A program made the position numbers and the translations under genes. This document shows positions 1-7,989 of a stretch of DNA of 51,929 bases, piece after piece. The stretch spans positions 1-51,929 of the forward strand of contig USCC01000003.1 of the NCBI GenBank assembly GCA_900553035.1. Reading direction: 5' to 3'. Each line of letters opens with the position of its first letter. Position 1 is the stretch's first letter. Origin of the DNA: an uncultured Rhodospirillaceae bacterium (GTDB lineage: Bacteria > Pseudomonadota > Alphaproteobacteria > CAAGCB01 > CAG-977). A model generated the notes under the pieces. The model saw only the letters and a program-made list of their open reading frames with translations, had not been told where the DNA came from and searched no databases.

Positions 1-223
1 GGCATCCCGGGCGAAACTGTCGGCTCGGCGAGCCGATCTGAAACCCGACGAAGCGCTGGTCTATGTGGCCGAGAACGGACAAGCGGTCGCGCGCAAAGTG
101 AAAAAAGGCCTGTCCAATGAAATGTACACCGAAATCCTGGACGGCCTTTCGGAAGGCGATGAAATCATCCTGGAAGACCTGACGCCGAATCCGCAGGGAT
201 CAAAACGTCGGGGGCCGCCATGA
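1..223 (+). CDS. MacA-like periplasmic adaptor, C-terminal end (partial)
   Basis: Only the last 73 residues are present; the reading frame enters from the left edge. The visible part reads VYVAENGQAVARKVKKG and then GLSEGDEIILEDL, the usual C-terminal beta-barrel and membrane-proximal region of HlyD/RND-type adaptors in ABC efflux systems. Such adaptors bridge an inner-membrane transporter and an outer-membrane channel. The stop codon overlaps the start of the downstream ATPase gene (ATGA), so the two are translationally coupled in one operon. The family call rests on this tail plus the MacB-type neighbours; substrate unknown. Confidence 0.8.
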   Translation, partial: ASRAKLSARRADLKPDEALVYVAENGQAVARKVKKGLSNEMYTEILDGLSEGDEIILEDLTPNPQGSKRRGPP

Positions 224-933
224 GCGTCATAACCGTTAAAAACGTCGGCAAGACCTATTATATGGACGGCGGGATGAAGCAGAACGTCCTTAAAGGCGTC
301 AATCTGACCGTCGAAAAGGGGGAGTTCGTTGCCATCATGGGGCCGTCGGGATCAGGGAAATCGACCTTCATGAACCTTCTGGGGTGTCTGGATCGGCCGA
401 CATCGGGCAAGTATATCCTGGGCGGCAAGGAGGTGTCGGGACTGAACGACGACGAACTGGCTCATATCCGCAACCGGATGATCGGTTTCGTTTTTCAGGG
501 GTTCAATCTGCTGATGCGTCGTGACCTGACCGACAACGTGGCATTGCCGCTGATTTACGCAAACGATATGACCAAGGAGCAACAGCGCGAACGGGCGCGT
601 GAAGTGCTGACCCTTGTCGGTCTGAAACGTTTTGCCGAACGCTACCCGAATCAGATTTCCGGCGGTATGCAACAGCGCGTCGCCATTGCCCGTGCTCTGG
701 TCAATAATCCGGAAATGGTGCTGGCGGACGAACCGACCGGAAACCTGGACAGCAAAACAAGCGATGAAATCATGCTTTTCTTTCAAAAGCTTAACCGTGA
801 ACACGGAATCACCATTGTGCTGGTGACGCATGAACCCGATGTGGCGCAGTATGCCAAACGTCTGGTACGTATTGTGGACGGGACGATTGAATACGACGGC
901 GACGTGCAGACGTATATGGAACAGCAGAAATGA
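220..933 (+). CDS. MacB-type ABC transporter ATPase subunit
   Basis: ATP-binding subunit of a lipoprotein/antibiotic-export type ABC transporter (LolD/MacB ATPase class), 237 residues, normal length for the family. Walker A is GPSGSGKST near residue 41, the signature is ISGGMQQRVAIARAL (about 145-159), Walker B is MVLADEPTGNLD and the switch histidine lies in VTHE. It couples ATP hydrolysis to the permease encoded immediately downstream. The gene overlaps its neighbours by ATGA at both ends. In E. coli MacB the ATPase and permease are fused; here they are separate chains, as is common outside the enterics. Confidence 0.95.
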   Translation: MSVITVKNVGKTYYMDGGMKQNVLKGVNLTVEKGEFVAIMGPSGSGKSTFMNLLGCLDRPTSGKYILGGKEVSGLNDDELAHIRNRMIGFVFQGFNLLMRRDLTDNVALPLIYANDMTKEQQRERAREVLTLVGLKRFAERYPNQISGGMQQRVAIARALVNNPEMVLADEPTGNLDSKTSDEIMLFFQKLNREHGITIVLVTHEPDVAQYAKRLVRIVDGTIEYDGDVQTYMEQQK

Positions 934-2144
934 TCAAATCGATTTTACATGAAGCGTGCCTGTCAATGACGGGAAACAAACTGAGATCGTTTCTGACGAC
1001 GCTGGGCATTATCATTGGCGTGTGCGCCGTCGTGATGATGGTGGCGGCGGGTCAGACAGTGCAGAACATCATTCAGGAACGCTTTGTTGCCATGGGCAGC
1101 AACCTGCTGATCATCCGTTCCCAACGTCCGCGCGCCACGGTAAAGACGTCGGGGCCGACCACTTCCATCACGCTGGACGACGCCCTCGCGCTCAGAAAAG
1201 TCCGCGGCATTGACGTCGTCGCACCCGTTTTAAGTACAAGCGCACAGGCGATCAACGGCTCAAACAACTGGAGCGTTTCCATTCTGGGGACGACGCCCGA
1301 TTATATGAAAACGGCGAACTGGGAATTGGCTCGCGGACGGATGCTTGACGAACAGGATATCCGTAAGGGAACCAGCAACGTCGTCATCGGCCATGAGGTG
1401 ATGACCGAATTGTTTCCCTATGACGATGCCCTGGGAAAGACGATCCGGATCGGCAATCAGCCTTTTCGTGTTGTCGGCATTCTGAAGGAAAAAGGCTCAA
1501 GCACGGGCGGAGCAAATCAGGACGCATCAGTTATGATGCCTTTACGGACGGTGCAGCAGCGTTTCAACCGGTACGCCAAGCTGAACGCCGTCAACCATAT
1601 CGCCGTCAAGTTTCAGGAAAACCAGGATTTGAATGTGGTCGAGGAACGCATCCGCCGCTTTCTGCGTGCGCGTCATAAAATCAAGGACGGCGACGATGAT
1701 GATTTCCGTATCCACAATATTGCGGAATTTGTTGAAAACATCCGCCTGATCGGGACGGTGCTGGCGATTCTTCTGGCGGCGATCGCTTCGATTTCCCTGG
1801 TCGTGGGCAGTATCGGAATCGTGAATATGATGCTGGTTTCCGTGACGGAACGAACGCGGGAAATCGGCATCCGGAAAGCGCTGGGCGCTCCGAATACGTG
1901 GATTATGCTTCAGTTTCTGTTTGAAGCCATCCTGATTTCCATGGCGGGAAGCGTGATTGGCCTGATTCTGGGCGTGGGTCTGTCACAGCTTGGGGGCTAT
2001 ATTTTTGAAACGAATGTGCCGTTCAGCCTGTGGCCTGTCCTGCTGTCCTTTACCGTTGCCATTGTGGTCGGCGTGGTGTCCGGCGTGTTCCCCGCGTACA
2101 AGGCAATGAAGCTTGACCCGATTGAAGCGCTTCGCTACCAGTAA
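930..2144 (+). CDS. MacB/FtsX-type ABC transporter permease
   Basis: Inner-membrane permease of 404 residues. An N-terminal membrane helix (about 20-42, LRSFLTTLGIIIGVCAVVMMV) is followed by a large periplasmic MacB_PCD domain (about 45-270) and three C-terminal helices of the FtsX fold, including the motif VTERTREIGIRKALGA. This is the MacB architecture, in which the permease works as a mechanotransmitter with the adaptor rather than as a classical channel. The start overlaps the ATPase stop. The stop lies only 3 bp from the stop of the convergent umuC gene and I see no terminator between them. Confidence 0.93.
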   Translation: MIKSILHEACLSMTGNKLRSFLTTLGIIIGVCAVVMMVAAGQTVQNIIQERFVAMGSNLLIIRSQRPRATVKTSGPTTSITLDDALALRKVRGIDVVAPVLSTSAQAINGSNNWSVSILGTTPDYMKTANWELARGRMLDEQDIRKGTSNVVIGHEVMTELFPYDDALGKTIRIGNQPFRVVGILKEKGSSTGGANQDASVMMPLRTVQQRFNRYAKLNAVNHIAVKFQENQDLNVVEERIRRFLRARHKIKDGDDDDFRIHNIAEFVENIRLIGTVLAILLAAIASISLVVGSIGIVNMMLVSVTERTREIGIRKALGAPNTWIMLQFLFEAILISMAGSVIGLILGVGLSQLGGYIFETNVPFSLWPVLLSFTVAIVVGVVSGVFPAYKAMKLDPIEALRYQ

Positions 2145-2147
2145 GGA

Positions 2148-3371
2148 TTAACGGACTTCGGGAAGGCCGGGAAACGCGGAGTGCTCCGCTTCTGTCCGGG
2201 CTTCGGGGGTTCGTGCGCCGAAAAAAAGTGTCCCGGCTCCCATTTTTTCATTCAAAGCGTCAAAGGCCTGCATCAGCTTCCGGCTTTTGAGGTTTTCATC
2301 CGGCGGGATGAAAAGGTTCCCCTGCAGGCGCCCGACATTTTCAACATCGGACAGCATCACGCCCGCACGCTTGCACCTGAAACCGGGGCGCCAGACTTTT
2401 TCAAGCCCCGCGGCCAGAGCCGTCATGAAACACGCCGTGTTGTCGGTCATTTCGGACAGGGTTTGCGTATGAACGTTCTGGCAGTAAGGATAGCGCGGGT
2501 CAAAACGGCTGTTTTCAATAAAGACGGTCAGGGCGGCGGCCGCCGATTCATGTCGGCGCAGGCGGCGGCAGACGGCCTCGGTAAATTCGGCCATAACGGA
2601 TTTCAGCCTGTCAAAACCGGAGATTTCCCGCTCAAATGTCCGCGAACACACGAACGACTGCTGTCCTTCCTCGATATGTTCCCGGCAGGGGATGCCGTTC
2701 AGTTCGGTGACAATCCGATCCGTGTTGATGCCCAGATTTTTCCGGATCAGCGAATGGGGCGCTTTTTTCAGATCCAGTGCCGTGATAAATCCCAGGAAAT
2801 TAAGCCGCAGTGCCGTCCGGCGTCCGACGCCCCACAGATCCGCGACATTCCGTACGGCCAAAGCCGCGTCAATCCGTGCTTCGTCCGAAAGGATTTCGAT
2901 TTTATTCCCTTCTTTTTTCTTGGCGATATCGGCGGCGGCTTTGCAAAGCGTTTTTGTCGGAGCCGCACCGACGGAAACGGGAAGGCCGGTTCGTGTTCCG
3001 AGCAGTTCCCGGATGAAGGGGGCTTCCCTTTCCGGCCGCGCGCCCTCCGGAAGGCGGACAAAAGCTTCATCAATGGAATAAACCTCTGTGTGGTCATAGA
3101 ACATTTTCAAAAGCCCCATGATGCGCCGCGACATATCGCCGTACAGACCGTGGCGGCTCGAAAGGGCGACGCCGCCGCGAGCCGTAAAGGTATCTCTGAC
3201 CTTGAAGTACGGGCATCCCATCGGTATCCCGAGCGCTTTGGCTTCGTTTGACCGGGAAATGACGCATCCGTCATTGTTCGACAGGACGACAACAGGCCGC
3301 CGCTTCAGTTCCGGTCGGAAAACTCTTTCGCAGGAAACAAAAAAATTATCACAGTCGAGCAGCATGAACAT
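2148..3371 (-). CDS. umuC: UmuC-like Y-family DNA polymerase (Pol V catalytic subunit)
   Basis: Error-prone translesion polymerase subunit, about 407 residues from the chosen start. The palm begins with MLLDCDNFFVSCERVF and contains SNNDGCVISRSNEAK and the catalytic VYSIDEAF, all hallmarks of UmuC. A helix-hairpin-helix region (LWGVGRRTALRLNFLG) and the little finger follow. An ATG further upstream would overlap umuD; the ATG at 3371, just after the umuD stop, places the conserved Asp near residue 6 as in the family (3365 is an alternative). It forms an operon with the short umuD upstream and should be induced from the SOS box at 3737-3751. Confidence 0.93.
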   Translation of the reverse strand: MFMLLDCDNFFVSCERVFRPELKRRPVVVLSNNDGCVISRSNEAKALGIPMGCPYFKVRDTFTARGGVALSSRHGLYGDMSRRIMGLLKMFYDHTEVYSIDEAFVRLPEGARPEREAPFIRELLGTRTGLPVSVGAAPTKTLCKAAADIAKKKEGNKIEILSDEARIDAALAVRNVADLWGVGRRTALRLNFLGFITALDLKKAPHSLIRKNLGINTDRIVTELNGIPCREHIEEGQQSFVCSRTFEREISGFDRLKSVMAEFTEAVCRRLRRHESAAAALTVFIENSRFDPRYPYCQNVHTQTLSEMTDNTACFMTALAAGLEKVWRPGFRCKRAGVMLSDVENVGRLQGNLFIPPDENLKSRKLMQAFDALNEKMGAGTLFFGARTPEARTEAEHSAFPGLPEVR

Positions 3372-3372
3372 G

Positions 3373-3720
3373 TCAGTACTTTCGGACAACGGCCGAGACA
3401 ACACCCCACAGGAGGGTTTCCCCGTCCACGGGAACGGTTTCGGAACGCCCGGGACGGCAGGTTTTCAGGACGGCTTTTTCTGCGGTGCGCCGGAAGAGGC
3501 GCACAAGCAGGCCGCCGTCCCGTTCGGCAACGACGATCTGGCCGTCCGCGGGCGGACGGGAACGATCAACCGCCAGAATATCGCCCGGCCGGATACCGGC
3601 GTCAATCATCGCGTCGCCGGCCATTTTCAAGAAATAAGTCGACAGAGGATGCGGGTTTAAAAATGAATTCAGGTCCATACCCTGTGTTGTCCGATTTTCA
3701 TACTGTCCTGAAAACGGCAT
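3373..3720 (-). CDS. umuD: UmuD'-like protein, born short and without the catalytic dyad
   Basis: 115 residues. It aligns with E. coli UmuD only from about the self-cleavage point onward: the segment corresponding to the N-terminal arm and Cys24-Gly25 is absent. The start is supported by GGAGG about 8 bases upstream and by the SOS box just beyond. In the region of the catalytic serine the protein reads AGDAMIDAG (Ala37) where UmuD has SGDSMIDGG, and the catalytic lysine position (LLVRLF, Arg74) is arginine. Both residues of the Ser-Lys dyad are therefore replaced. It probably acts directly as the processed partner UmuD' of the polymerase encoded downstream, with no cleavage step. Confidence 0.88.
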   Translation of the reverse strand: MPFSGQYENRTTQGMDLNSFLNPHPLSTYFLKMAGDAMIDAGIRPGDILAVDRSRPPADGQIVVAERDGGLLVRLFRRTAEKAVLKTCRPGRSETVPVDGETLLWGVVSAVVRKY

Positions 3721-3736
3721 ATTGAGCCTCCGATAT

Positions 3737-3751
3737 GTTCTTATTTTGTTC
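3737..3751. promoter_or_regulatory. LexA (SOS) box of the alphaproteobacterial type
   Basis: GTTC-N7-GTTC with exactly seven bases between the half sites (GTTC at 3737-3740 and 3748-3751). This is the direct-repeat LexA site established for Alphaproteobacteria rather than the enterobacterial CTG-N10-CAG palindrome. It lies just upstream of the umuD ribosome binding site, so LexA should repress umuDC. Confidence 0.85.
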
Positions 3752-3967
3752 TAGCATTTCCGGCGCCTTTTTGCAACGGAAAACATGCGGTTCCGTCCGG
3801 CTTGACGGACGGGGCGGATTCCGCTTATCCTTCACAGGTTATCTTTTTCAGGACAGGTGACTGTCCGGAGCTTGTTACGCAGGCCGGCGGATGGTTCGCC
3901 GGCTTTTCTTTTTTCGGCGGTGCGAATCCAAAAACAGAAAATAAGGAAGAAGGCATTGACTGAAAAA

Positions 3968-4657
3968 ATGAGCGCGGATTTTATCAAAGCCAACATGATG
4001 GGGCCGAACGCCGTAAAACTGCTGGAAGAAGCAGCGGCCTCCCTGCCGTTCAAGCCGGGTTCCCGCGTGCTGGATCTGGGATGCGGAAAGGGGCTGACTT
4101 CGATTTACCTGGCATCAACTTTCAGCGTTCGGGTGTTTGCGATGGATCTGTGGATTCCCGCGGCGGAGAACTTCCGGCGTTTCCGGGATTTCGGTCTGGA
4201 TGACGCGATTGTTCCCATTCATGCCGACATTGCGCAGCCGCCCTTTGCCGAGGGTTATTTCGATACGGTCGTCAGTGTGGATGCCTATCACTATTTCGGG
4301 CGTGATCCGGCTTTTATGGATGCACGTCTGGCGCCTCTGGTAAAACAGGACGGTATGATGCTTCTGGTGTTTCCGGGACTGAAAAGGGAGGTCGGGCGTG
4401 ACATTCCGCCGGAAATGCTTCTGTCGTGGCGTCCGGAAGACATTGATACGATGCACAGTCCGTCATGGTGGAGCGCTCTTCTGGCACAGGCCGTGTCTAT
4501 TGATGTCGTGTCGATTAAGGAAGCCGCTTGTTCCGAAGAGGCCTGGGAAGACTGGCTGGCGTGTGATAATCCGTATGCCGTGGGCGATCGGCGGGCGATG
4601 TGCGCCGGAGCCGGGAAGCATATGAACTTCATTTCGGTTCTGTGCCGGAAGAGGTAA
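3968..4657 (+). CDS. SAM-dependent methyltransferase (class I, UbiE/Methyltransf_11 type)
   Basis: About 229 residues. Motif I is VLDLGCGKGLTS, followed by the acidic end of strand 2 (VFAMDLW), a motif-II-like DIAQPPF and the post-motif SVDAYHYFG typical of small-molecule methyltransferases. The C-terminal NPYAVGDRRAMCAGAGKHMNFISVL recurs in this subfamily as I know it. Substrate unknown. The frame stays open upstream; an in-frame TTG at 3956 lies close behind AAGGAAGAAGG and is an alternative start to the ATG chosen here. Monocistronic by position. Confidence 0.88.
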   Translation: MSADFIKANMMGPNAVKLLEEAAASLPFKPGSRVLDLGCGKGLTSIYLASTFSVRVFAMDLWIPAAENFRRFRDFGLDDAIVPIHADIAQPPFAEGYFDTVVSVDAYHYFGRDPAFMDARLAPLVKQDGMMLLVFPGLKREVGRDIPPEMLLSWRPEDIDTMHSPSWWSALLAQAVSIDVVSIKEAACSEEAWEDWLACDNPYAVGDRRAMCAGAGKHMNFISVLCRKR

Positions 4658-4665
4658 GCCTGCGG

Positions 4666-4745
4666 AAAACACCGAGCCGGAAACAGGCCGGCGTTTTTCC
4701 GTTCCCGCGCCGATACAGCCTTTCCTTTTTCTTTGAAAGAAAAAG
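4666..4745 (+). terminator. Terminator-like hairpins after the methyltransferase gene
   Basis: A GCCGG/CCGGC hairpin followed by TTTTT lies near 4675-4698. A second, perfect inverted repeat CTTTTTCTTT-G-AAAGAAAAAG occupies 4725-4745, ahead of the next gene. The first looks like an intrinsic terminator; the role of the second is unclear. Confidence 0.5.
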
Positions 4746-4779
4746 AGGTAGAATAATCTGAATAAGGAAGGAGAACGGC

Positions 4780-5988
4780 ATGCCGGAACGGAAAGGGAAA
4801 ACATCGGAGTTTACGGCGGAAACGTATGCCCGCGCCGTTGTTTCCGAAGCCGGAAACTGGGAAAAGAAATGCCGGGAAATCGCCGGACGTGTTTCCGGGA
4901 ACGAACAGGCGTCGGGTATGCTCTGCACAGCGCTTGACCCGGTATACAAGGCATACTGCGCCATCCTGAAAAGCGGCCGGAAAACAGATATGAAAAAGGT
5001 GCGCGCCCAGATTTCCGCCGTTCTTAAAAAAGACGAAAAGTTGCGTACAAACCCCCTTATCGCAGGGGTTCGGCGGCGGATGCGCCGTTCCGGGAAAAGC
5101 CTTTCGGGGGCGTTGGCAAGGATGATGGAACGGTATGCGGGCAAAACCATCCATAACGGCTTTATCCATGCCCGCAACCGATCCGGCCGTCCGGTCGTCC
5201 GAAGGGCTCTTCCGCATGAAGAGGACTGGAATTCCTATCTGAAACACGGCTTGACCGGCCTTGCGCGGCGTGAGGCCTTTTCCGAAAGGGCGTGGGAGGA
5301 TTTTGTTCTTCCTTTTGATCCCGAAGCTGATAAAGCCGGAACCGTCGGTTACGGAGCGTATGCCCTGATGGCGGTTTTGCAGCGGGAAACAAAGGGAATG
5401 CGGCCGTTCGACAGGCTGTTTGAGGAAAAACACCGGCGCACCCTTGGGAATCCGGATCTGCTGTTTGCGACGATTGAAAATATCGATTCCCGATACGCTG
5501 AACGAATTGACAAGGCCGCCCGCTATGTTCCCGAAAAGGGCGATCTGATCATCGTCCAGCATAAAAGGAACCGGTTTCACGCGTTCATGTATGTCGAAAC
5601 AAAAAACGGCGTTGACCTTTATGCCGGTTTCGAGCCGGAAATGGCCGGCCGGCCTCTGCCCGTGCCTCTGAAAAACCGCCGTGGGTTCCGCGTCGTACGG
5701 ACGGCTCGTTTCCTGCGCGACCTGCAGAACGGAAAAATCAGGGAAATACGCGCGCTGGAAGAAAGCGAGCGTCGGAGGCGGCAGGAAAAACAGGCGCAGG
5801 GAAATGTCGAGGAGTTGATTCGTAAGGAGCAGACCCGGAAGGATCTGAACGAACGCCGCATCCGCCAGAATTTTTCCAACCGCAAAAACCGGCGCGCCGT
5901 GGCGAAAGCTGCGGAAAAGTCAAAGAAAACGCTGACCGAAAAGGACATTCGGCGCATGAAAATCAAGATTGCCGCAAAAAGCCGCTAG
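4780..5988 (+). CDS. Unrecognised basic protein, possible NlpC/P60- or CHAP-like middle segment
   Basis: 402 residues with a good ribosome binding site (AAGGAGAAC before ATG). I do not recognise a family. The N-terminal two thirds is mixed alpha; residues about 255-285 read KGDLIIVQHKRNRFHAFMYVE, which resembles the GD-(L/I)-x-(F/V)...H-(V/A)-xx-Y core of papain-like NlpC/P60/CHAP amidases, but I cannot find a convincing catalytic cysteine in the right place. The last 90 residues are a strongly charged Arg/Lys/Glu-rich helix, probably a coiled coil binding nucleic acid or protein. Amidase-like function is only a guess. Confidence 0.75.
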   Translation: MPERKGKTSEFTAETYARAVVSEAGNWEKKCREIAGRVSGNEQASGMLCTALDPVYKAYCAILKSGRKTDMKKVRAQISAVLKKDEKLRTNPLIAGVRRRMRRSGKSLSGALARMMERYAGKTIHNGFIHARNRSGRPVVRRALPHEEDWNSYLKHGLTGLARREAFSERAWEDFVLPFDPEADKAGTVGYGAYALMAVLQRETKGMRPFDRLFEEKHRRTLGNPDLLFATIENIDSRYAERIDKAARYVPEKGDLIIVQHKRNRFHAFMYVETKNGVDLYAGFEPEMAGRPLPVPLKNRRGFRVVRTARFLRDLQNGKIREIRALEESERRRRQEKQAQGNVEELIRKEQTRKDLNERRIRQNFSNRKNRRAVAKAAEKSKKTLTEKDIRRMKIKIAAKSR

Positions 5989-6039
5989 GGATGTGCCGCT
6001 ACGTCGGGCGCCGGCCTCTGTATGAGGACGCGCGGAAAT

Positions 6040-6696
6040 TCATTCAACCCGGATGCCCATAAGCCGCACCAGATCGGCGGCCTGGAACATATTCAGCGTC
6101 GCGCCTCTTAATTCCTGAAAGTCTTTTGAAAGCGTGATCTGTTCTATGTCGGAATTCCGGAAATCAATGCCGCCGAGCGGTGTTTTGAAAAAATTGCTTT
6201 CATTGAAAACAGCCCGGTTCAAAGACAGCCTTCTGATTCGGCATTCGCCCAGTTCCGACGAAACAATGCGCGAGGATTCCAGTGAAACGTTTTCAAAACG
6301 GCTTTCATTGAAATTCGCGTACTGAAAGGATGTTTCCCGCAAAGCGCTTTCCCGGATGAAGCTTCCGACAAAACCGCATCCCGTGAATTTGCATTCCTCC
6401 ATGAGGCAGTTCCTGAAAAAGGCGCTTTCAAAAATGCAGTTGATAAAGCGGCAGTTCTGAAAAGCGGTATCAATGAAAGAGGCTTTTGAAAAACGGCATT
6501 CCCTGAATCGGCACCGCGTGAAGGAGGTATGGATGAAATCAATACGGGAGGCGTCTTCGTCTTCGGCATCAATGCAGAGAAAGCTTTTAGCGCGTATTTC
6601 GTCTGTTTTGCCGCGGACTTCATGCAGGAGAGAGCCGAATCCTTCGCGGATTTCCTCTCTTTGCGGCGGAAAGATGATTGTTTTGAATTCGGCCAT
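6040..6696 (-). CDS. Pentapeptide-repeat protein
   Basis: 218 residues. From about residue 50 to 195 a five-residue periodicity with central Phe/Leu is evident (SFTRC RFREC RFSKA SFIDT AFQNC RFINC), the signature of a right-handed quadrilateral beta-helix. Members include the DNA-mimicking Qnr/MfpA gyrase protectors, but most are uncharacterised. AAGGAG lies 8 bases before ATG. It is divergent from the downstream MBL-fold gene. No signal peptide, so probably cytoplasmic. Qnr-like gyrase protection is possible but not shown. Confidence 0.9.
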   Translation of the reverse strand: MAEFKTIIFPPQREEIREGFGSLLHEVRGKTDEIRAKSFLCIDAEDEDASRIDFIHTSFTRCRFRECRFSKASFIDTAFQNCRFINCIFESAFFRNCLMEECKFTGCGFVGSFIRESALRETSFQYANFNESRFENVSLESSRIVSSELGECRIRRLSLNRAVFNESNFFKTPLGGIDFRNSDIEQITLSKDFQELRGATLNMFQAADLVRLMGIRVE

Positions 6697-6774
6697 TTTC
6701 TTCTCCTTTTTCCTAAGGATACGGCAAACGGGCAGGACCTCAAAACATGAAAACGCATGAAAGGAAAAAAAGAC

Positions 6775-6805
6775 TTGATTTAGAGTTAACTTTATGGCGT
6801 AGGGT
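6775..6805 (+). promoter_or_regulatory. MerR-type promoter/operator (copy 1)
   Basis: -35 TTGATT and -10 TAGGGT are separated by 19 bp, too long for unaided sigma-70, with the dyad TTAGAGTTAACTTTA in the spacer. This is the arrangement that MerR-family activators recognise and twist. It lies about 35 bp before the MBL-fold gene. The same element recurs at 7930-7960. No MerR gene is present in the window. Confidence 0.7.
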
Positions 6806-6836
6806 TTAACCGTCCGTCTGATTCAAAAGGAAAGCC

Positions 6837-7919
6837 ATGACGAAAATGATTTTATATCCGGCCGTTGTTTTGCTGCTTCTGCTTGCCGTGCTGACTCTGT
6901 ACGCGCTCAGGGAAATGGGAGCGTCTCCTTCCGCAGAAGAATCGGCGGCGTTTGAAAAGTTGCCGTATTTCAGAAACGGTCAGTTCCGGAATCCCGAACC
7001 GCTTCCCGCGCCGATGAGCGGCGAATATGAAGACCGGGTAAATCTGGCAAGACTTCTTCTGGCCTCTCCTCATGGCCCCCAAAAGCCGCTGCCGCAGGTC
7101 AGGCTTGACCGTTCGTCGTTTCCGGAGGTTCCCGAAGACGGCGCCGTTTACTGGCTGGGGCACGCTTCCGCGATTCTGGAGCTGAACGGCCGGCGTATTG
7201 CCGTTGATCCGGTGTTCGGCAATGCTTCCCCGATTCCCTTTACGGTCAGAAGGTATCAGGCGCCTCCTCTGGATCAAAAGGAAATGCCGGAGCCGGATTA
7301 CGTTCTTCTGACGCATAATCATTACGACCATCTGGAACGCCGGACGGTGCGCGCCTTTAAAAAAGCGCATTTCATTGTGCCGTACGGCCTGAAATCGGCT
7401 TTGCGAGGCTGGGGAATTGAAGAGGCGCGCATCACGGAAATCGGATGGAACGAAAGTTTCGAGCAGGACGGAATCCGGTTTACGGCCGTTGAGGGGATTC
7501 ATTTTTCCGGACGAAGCCTGAGCGACGGCAACAGGACGCTGTGGAATTCGTATGTTATCCGGACGCCGCGGCATAATATTTTCTGGGGCGGTGACAGCGG
7601 TTACGGAAAGCATTATGCCGAAATCGGCCGGACGCTGGGGCCTTTTGACTGGGCGGCTCTGGAAACGGACGCATGGAACGGCGGCTGGCCCGGTATCCAT
7701 ATGTTTCCCGGCCAGACCGTGCAGGCCGCCCTTGATTTGCGGGCAAAGCGCGTCCTGCCGATTCACTGGGGTGTTTATGACCTGGGGGGACATCCGTGGC
7801 AGAAATCCATCAACCGGATTGTGGAAAACGCCGAAGGAAAGCCTTTTGAACTGATGACGCCGATGATGGGAGAAAAGCTGATTCCCGGTGAAACCGAAAC
7901 AACCTTCTGGTGGCGCTGA
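6837..7919 (+). CDS. Membrane-anchored MBL-fold hydrolase (RomA/NAPE-PLD/UlaG-like)
   Basis: 360 residues. An N-terminal hydrophobic segment (about 4-25) predicts export or anchoring. The metallo-beta-lactamase fold is marked by WLGHASAILELNGRRIAVDPVF, the metal-binding HNHYDH (about 159-164), a later GIHFSGR and WGGDSGYGKHYAEIG supplying further ligands, and a C-terminal LPIHWG. The pattern belongs to the lipid-hydrolase-like branch containing RomA and NAPE-PLD. Substrate unknown. Its promoter carries a MerR-type operator shared with the following reductase gene, suggesting co-regulation under a chemical stress. Confidence 0.9.
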   Translation: MTKMILYPAVVLLLLLAVLTLYALREMGASPSAEESAAFEKLPYFRNGQFRNPEPLPAPMSGEYEDRVNLARLLLASPHGPQKPLPQVRLDRSSFPEVPEDGAVYWLGHASAILELNGRRIAVDPVFGNASPIPFTVRRYQAPPLDQKEMPEPDYVLLTHNHYDHLERRTVRAFKKAHFIVPYGLKSALRGWGIEEARITEIGWNESFEQDGIRFTAVEGIHFSGRSLSDGNRTLWNSYVIRTPRHNIFWGGDSGYGKHYAEIGRTLGPFDWAALETDAWNGGWPGIHMFPGQTVQAALDLRAKRVLPIHWGVYDLGGHPWQKSINRIVENAEGKPFELMTPMMGEKLIPGETETTFWWR

Positions 7920-7929
7920 AAAAAATGTA

Positions 7930-7960
7930 TTGACTTAGAGTTAACTCTAAATATTAAGCT
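7930..7960 (+). promoter_or_regulatory. MerR-type promoter/operator (copy 2)
   Basis: TTGACT (7930-7935), a 19-bp spacer, and TAAGCT (7955-7960). The spacer region contains the perfect 16-bp palindrome TTAGAGTTAACTCTAA at 7935-7950. It matches copy 1 upstream of the MBL-fold gene, and GGAGGA for the next gene follows at 7981. Confidence 0.75.
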
Positions 7961-7989
7961 TGTATCATCATTTCGTTTCAGGAGGAAAA

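Noticed and set aside
2181..3251. Long open frame opposite umuC (356 codons) and several others on both strands there
   Set aside because: umuC has clear polymerase motifs over this whole span; the opposing frames have no motif, ribosome binding site or sensible composition.
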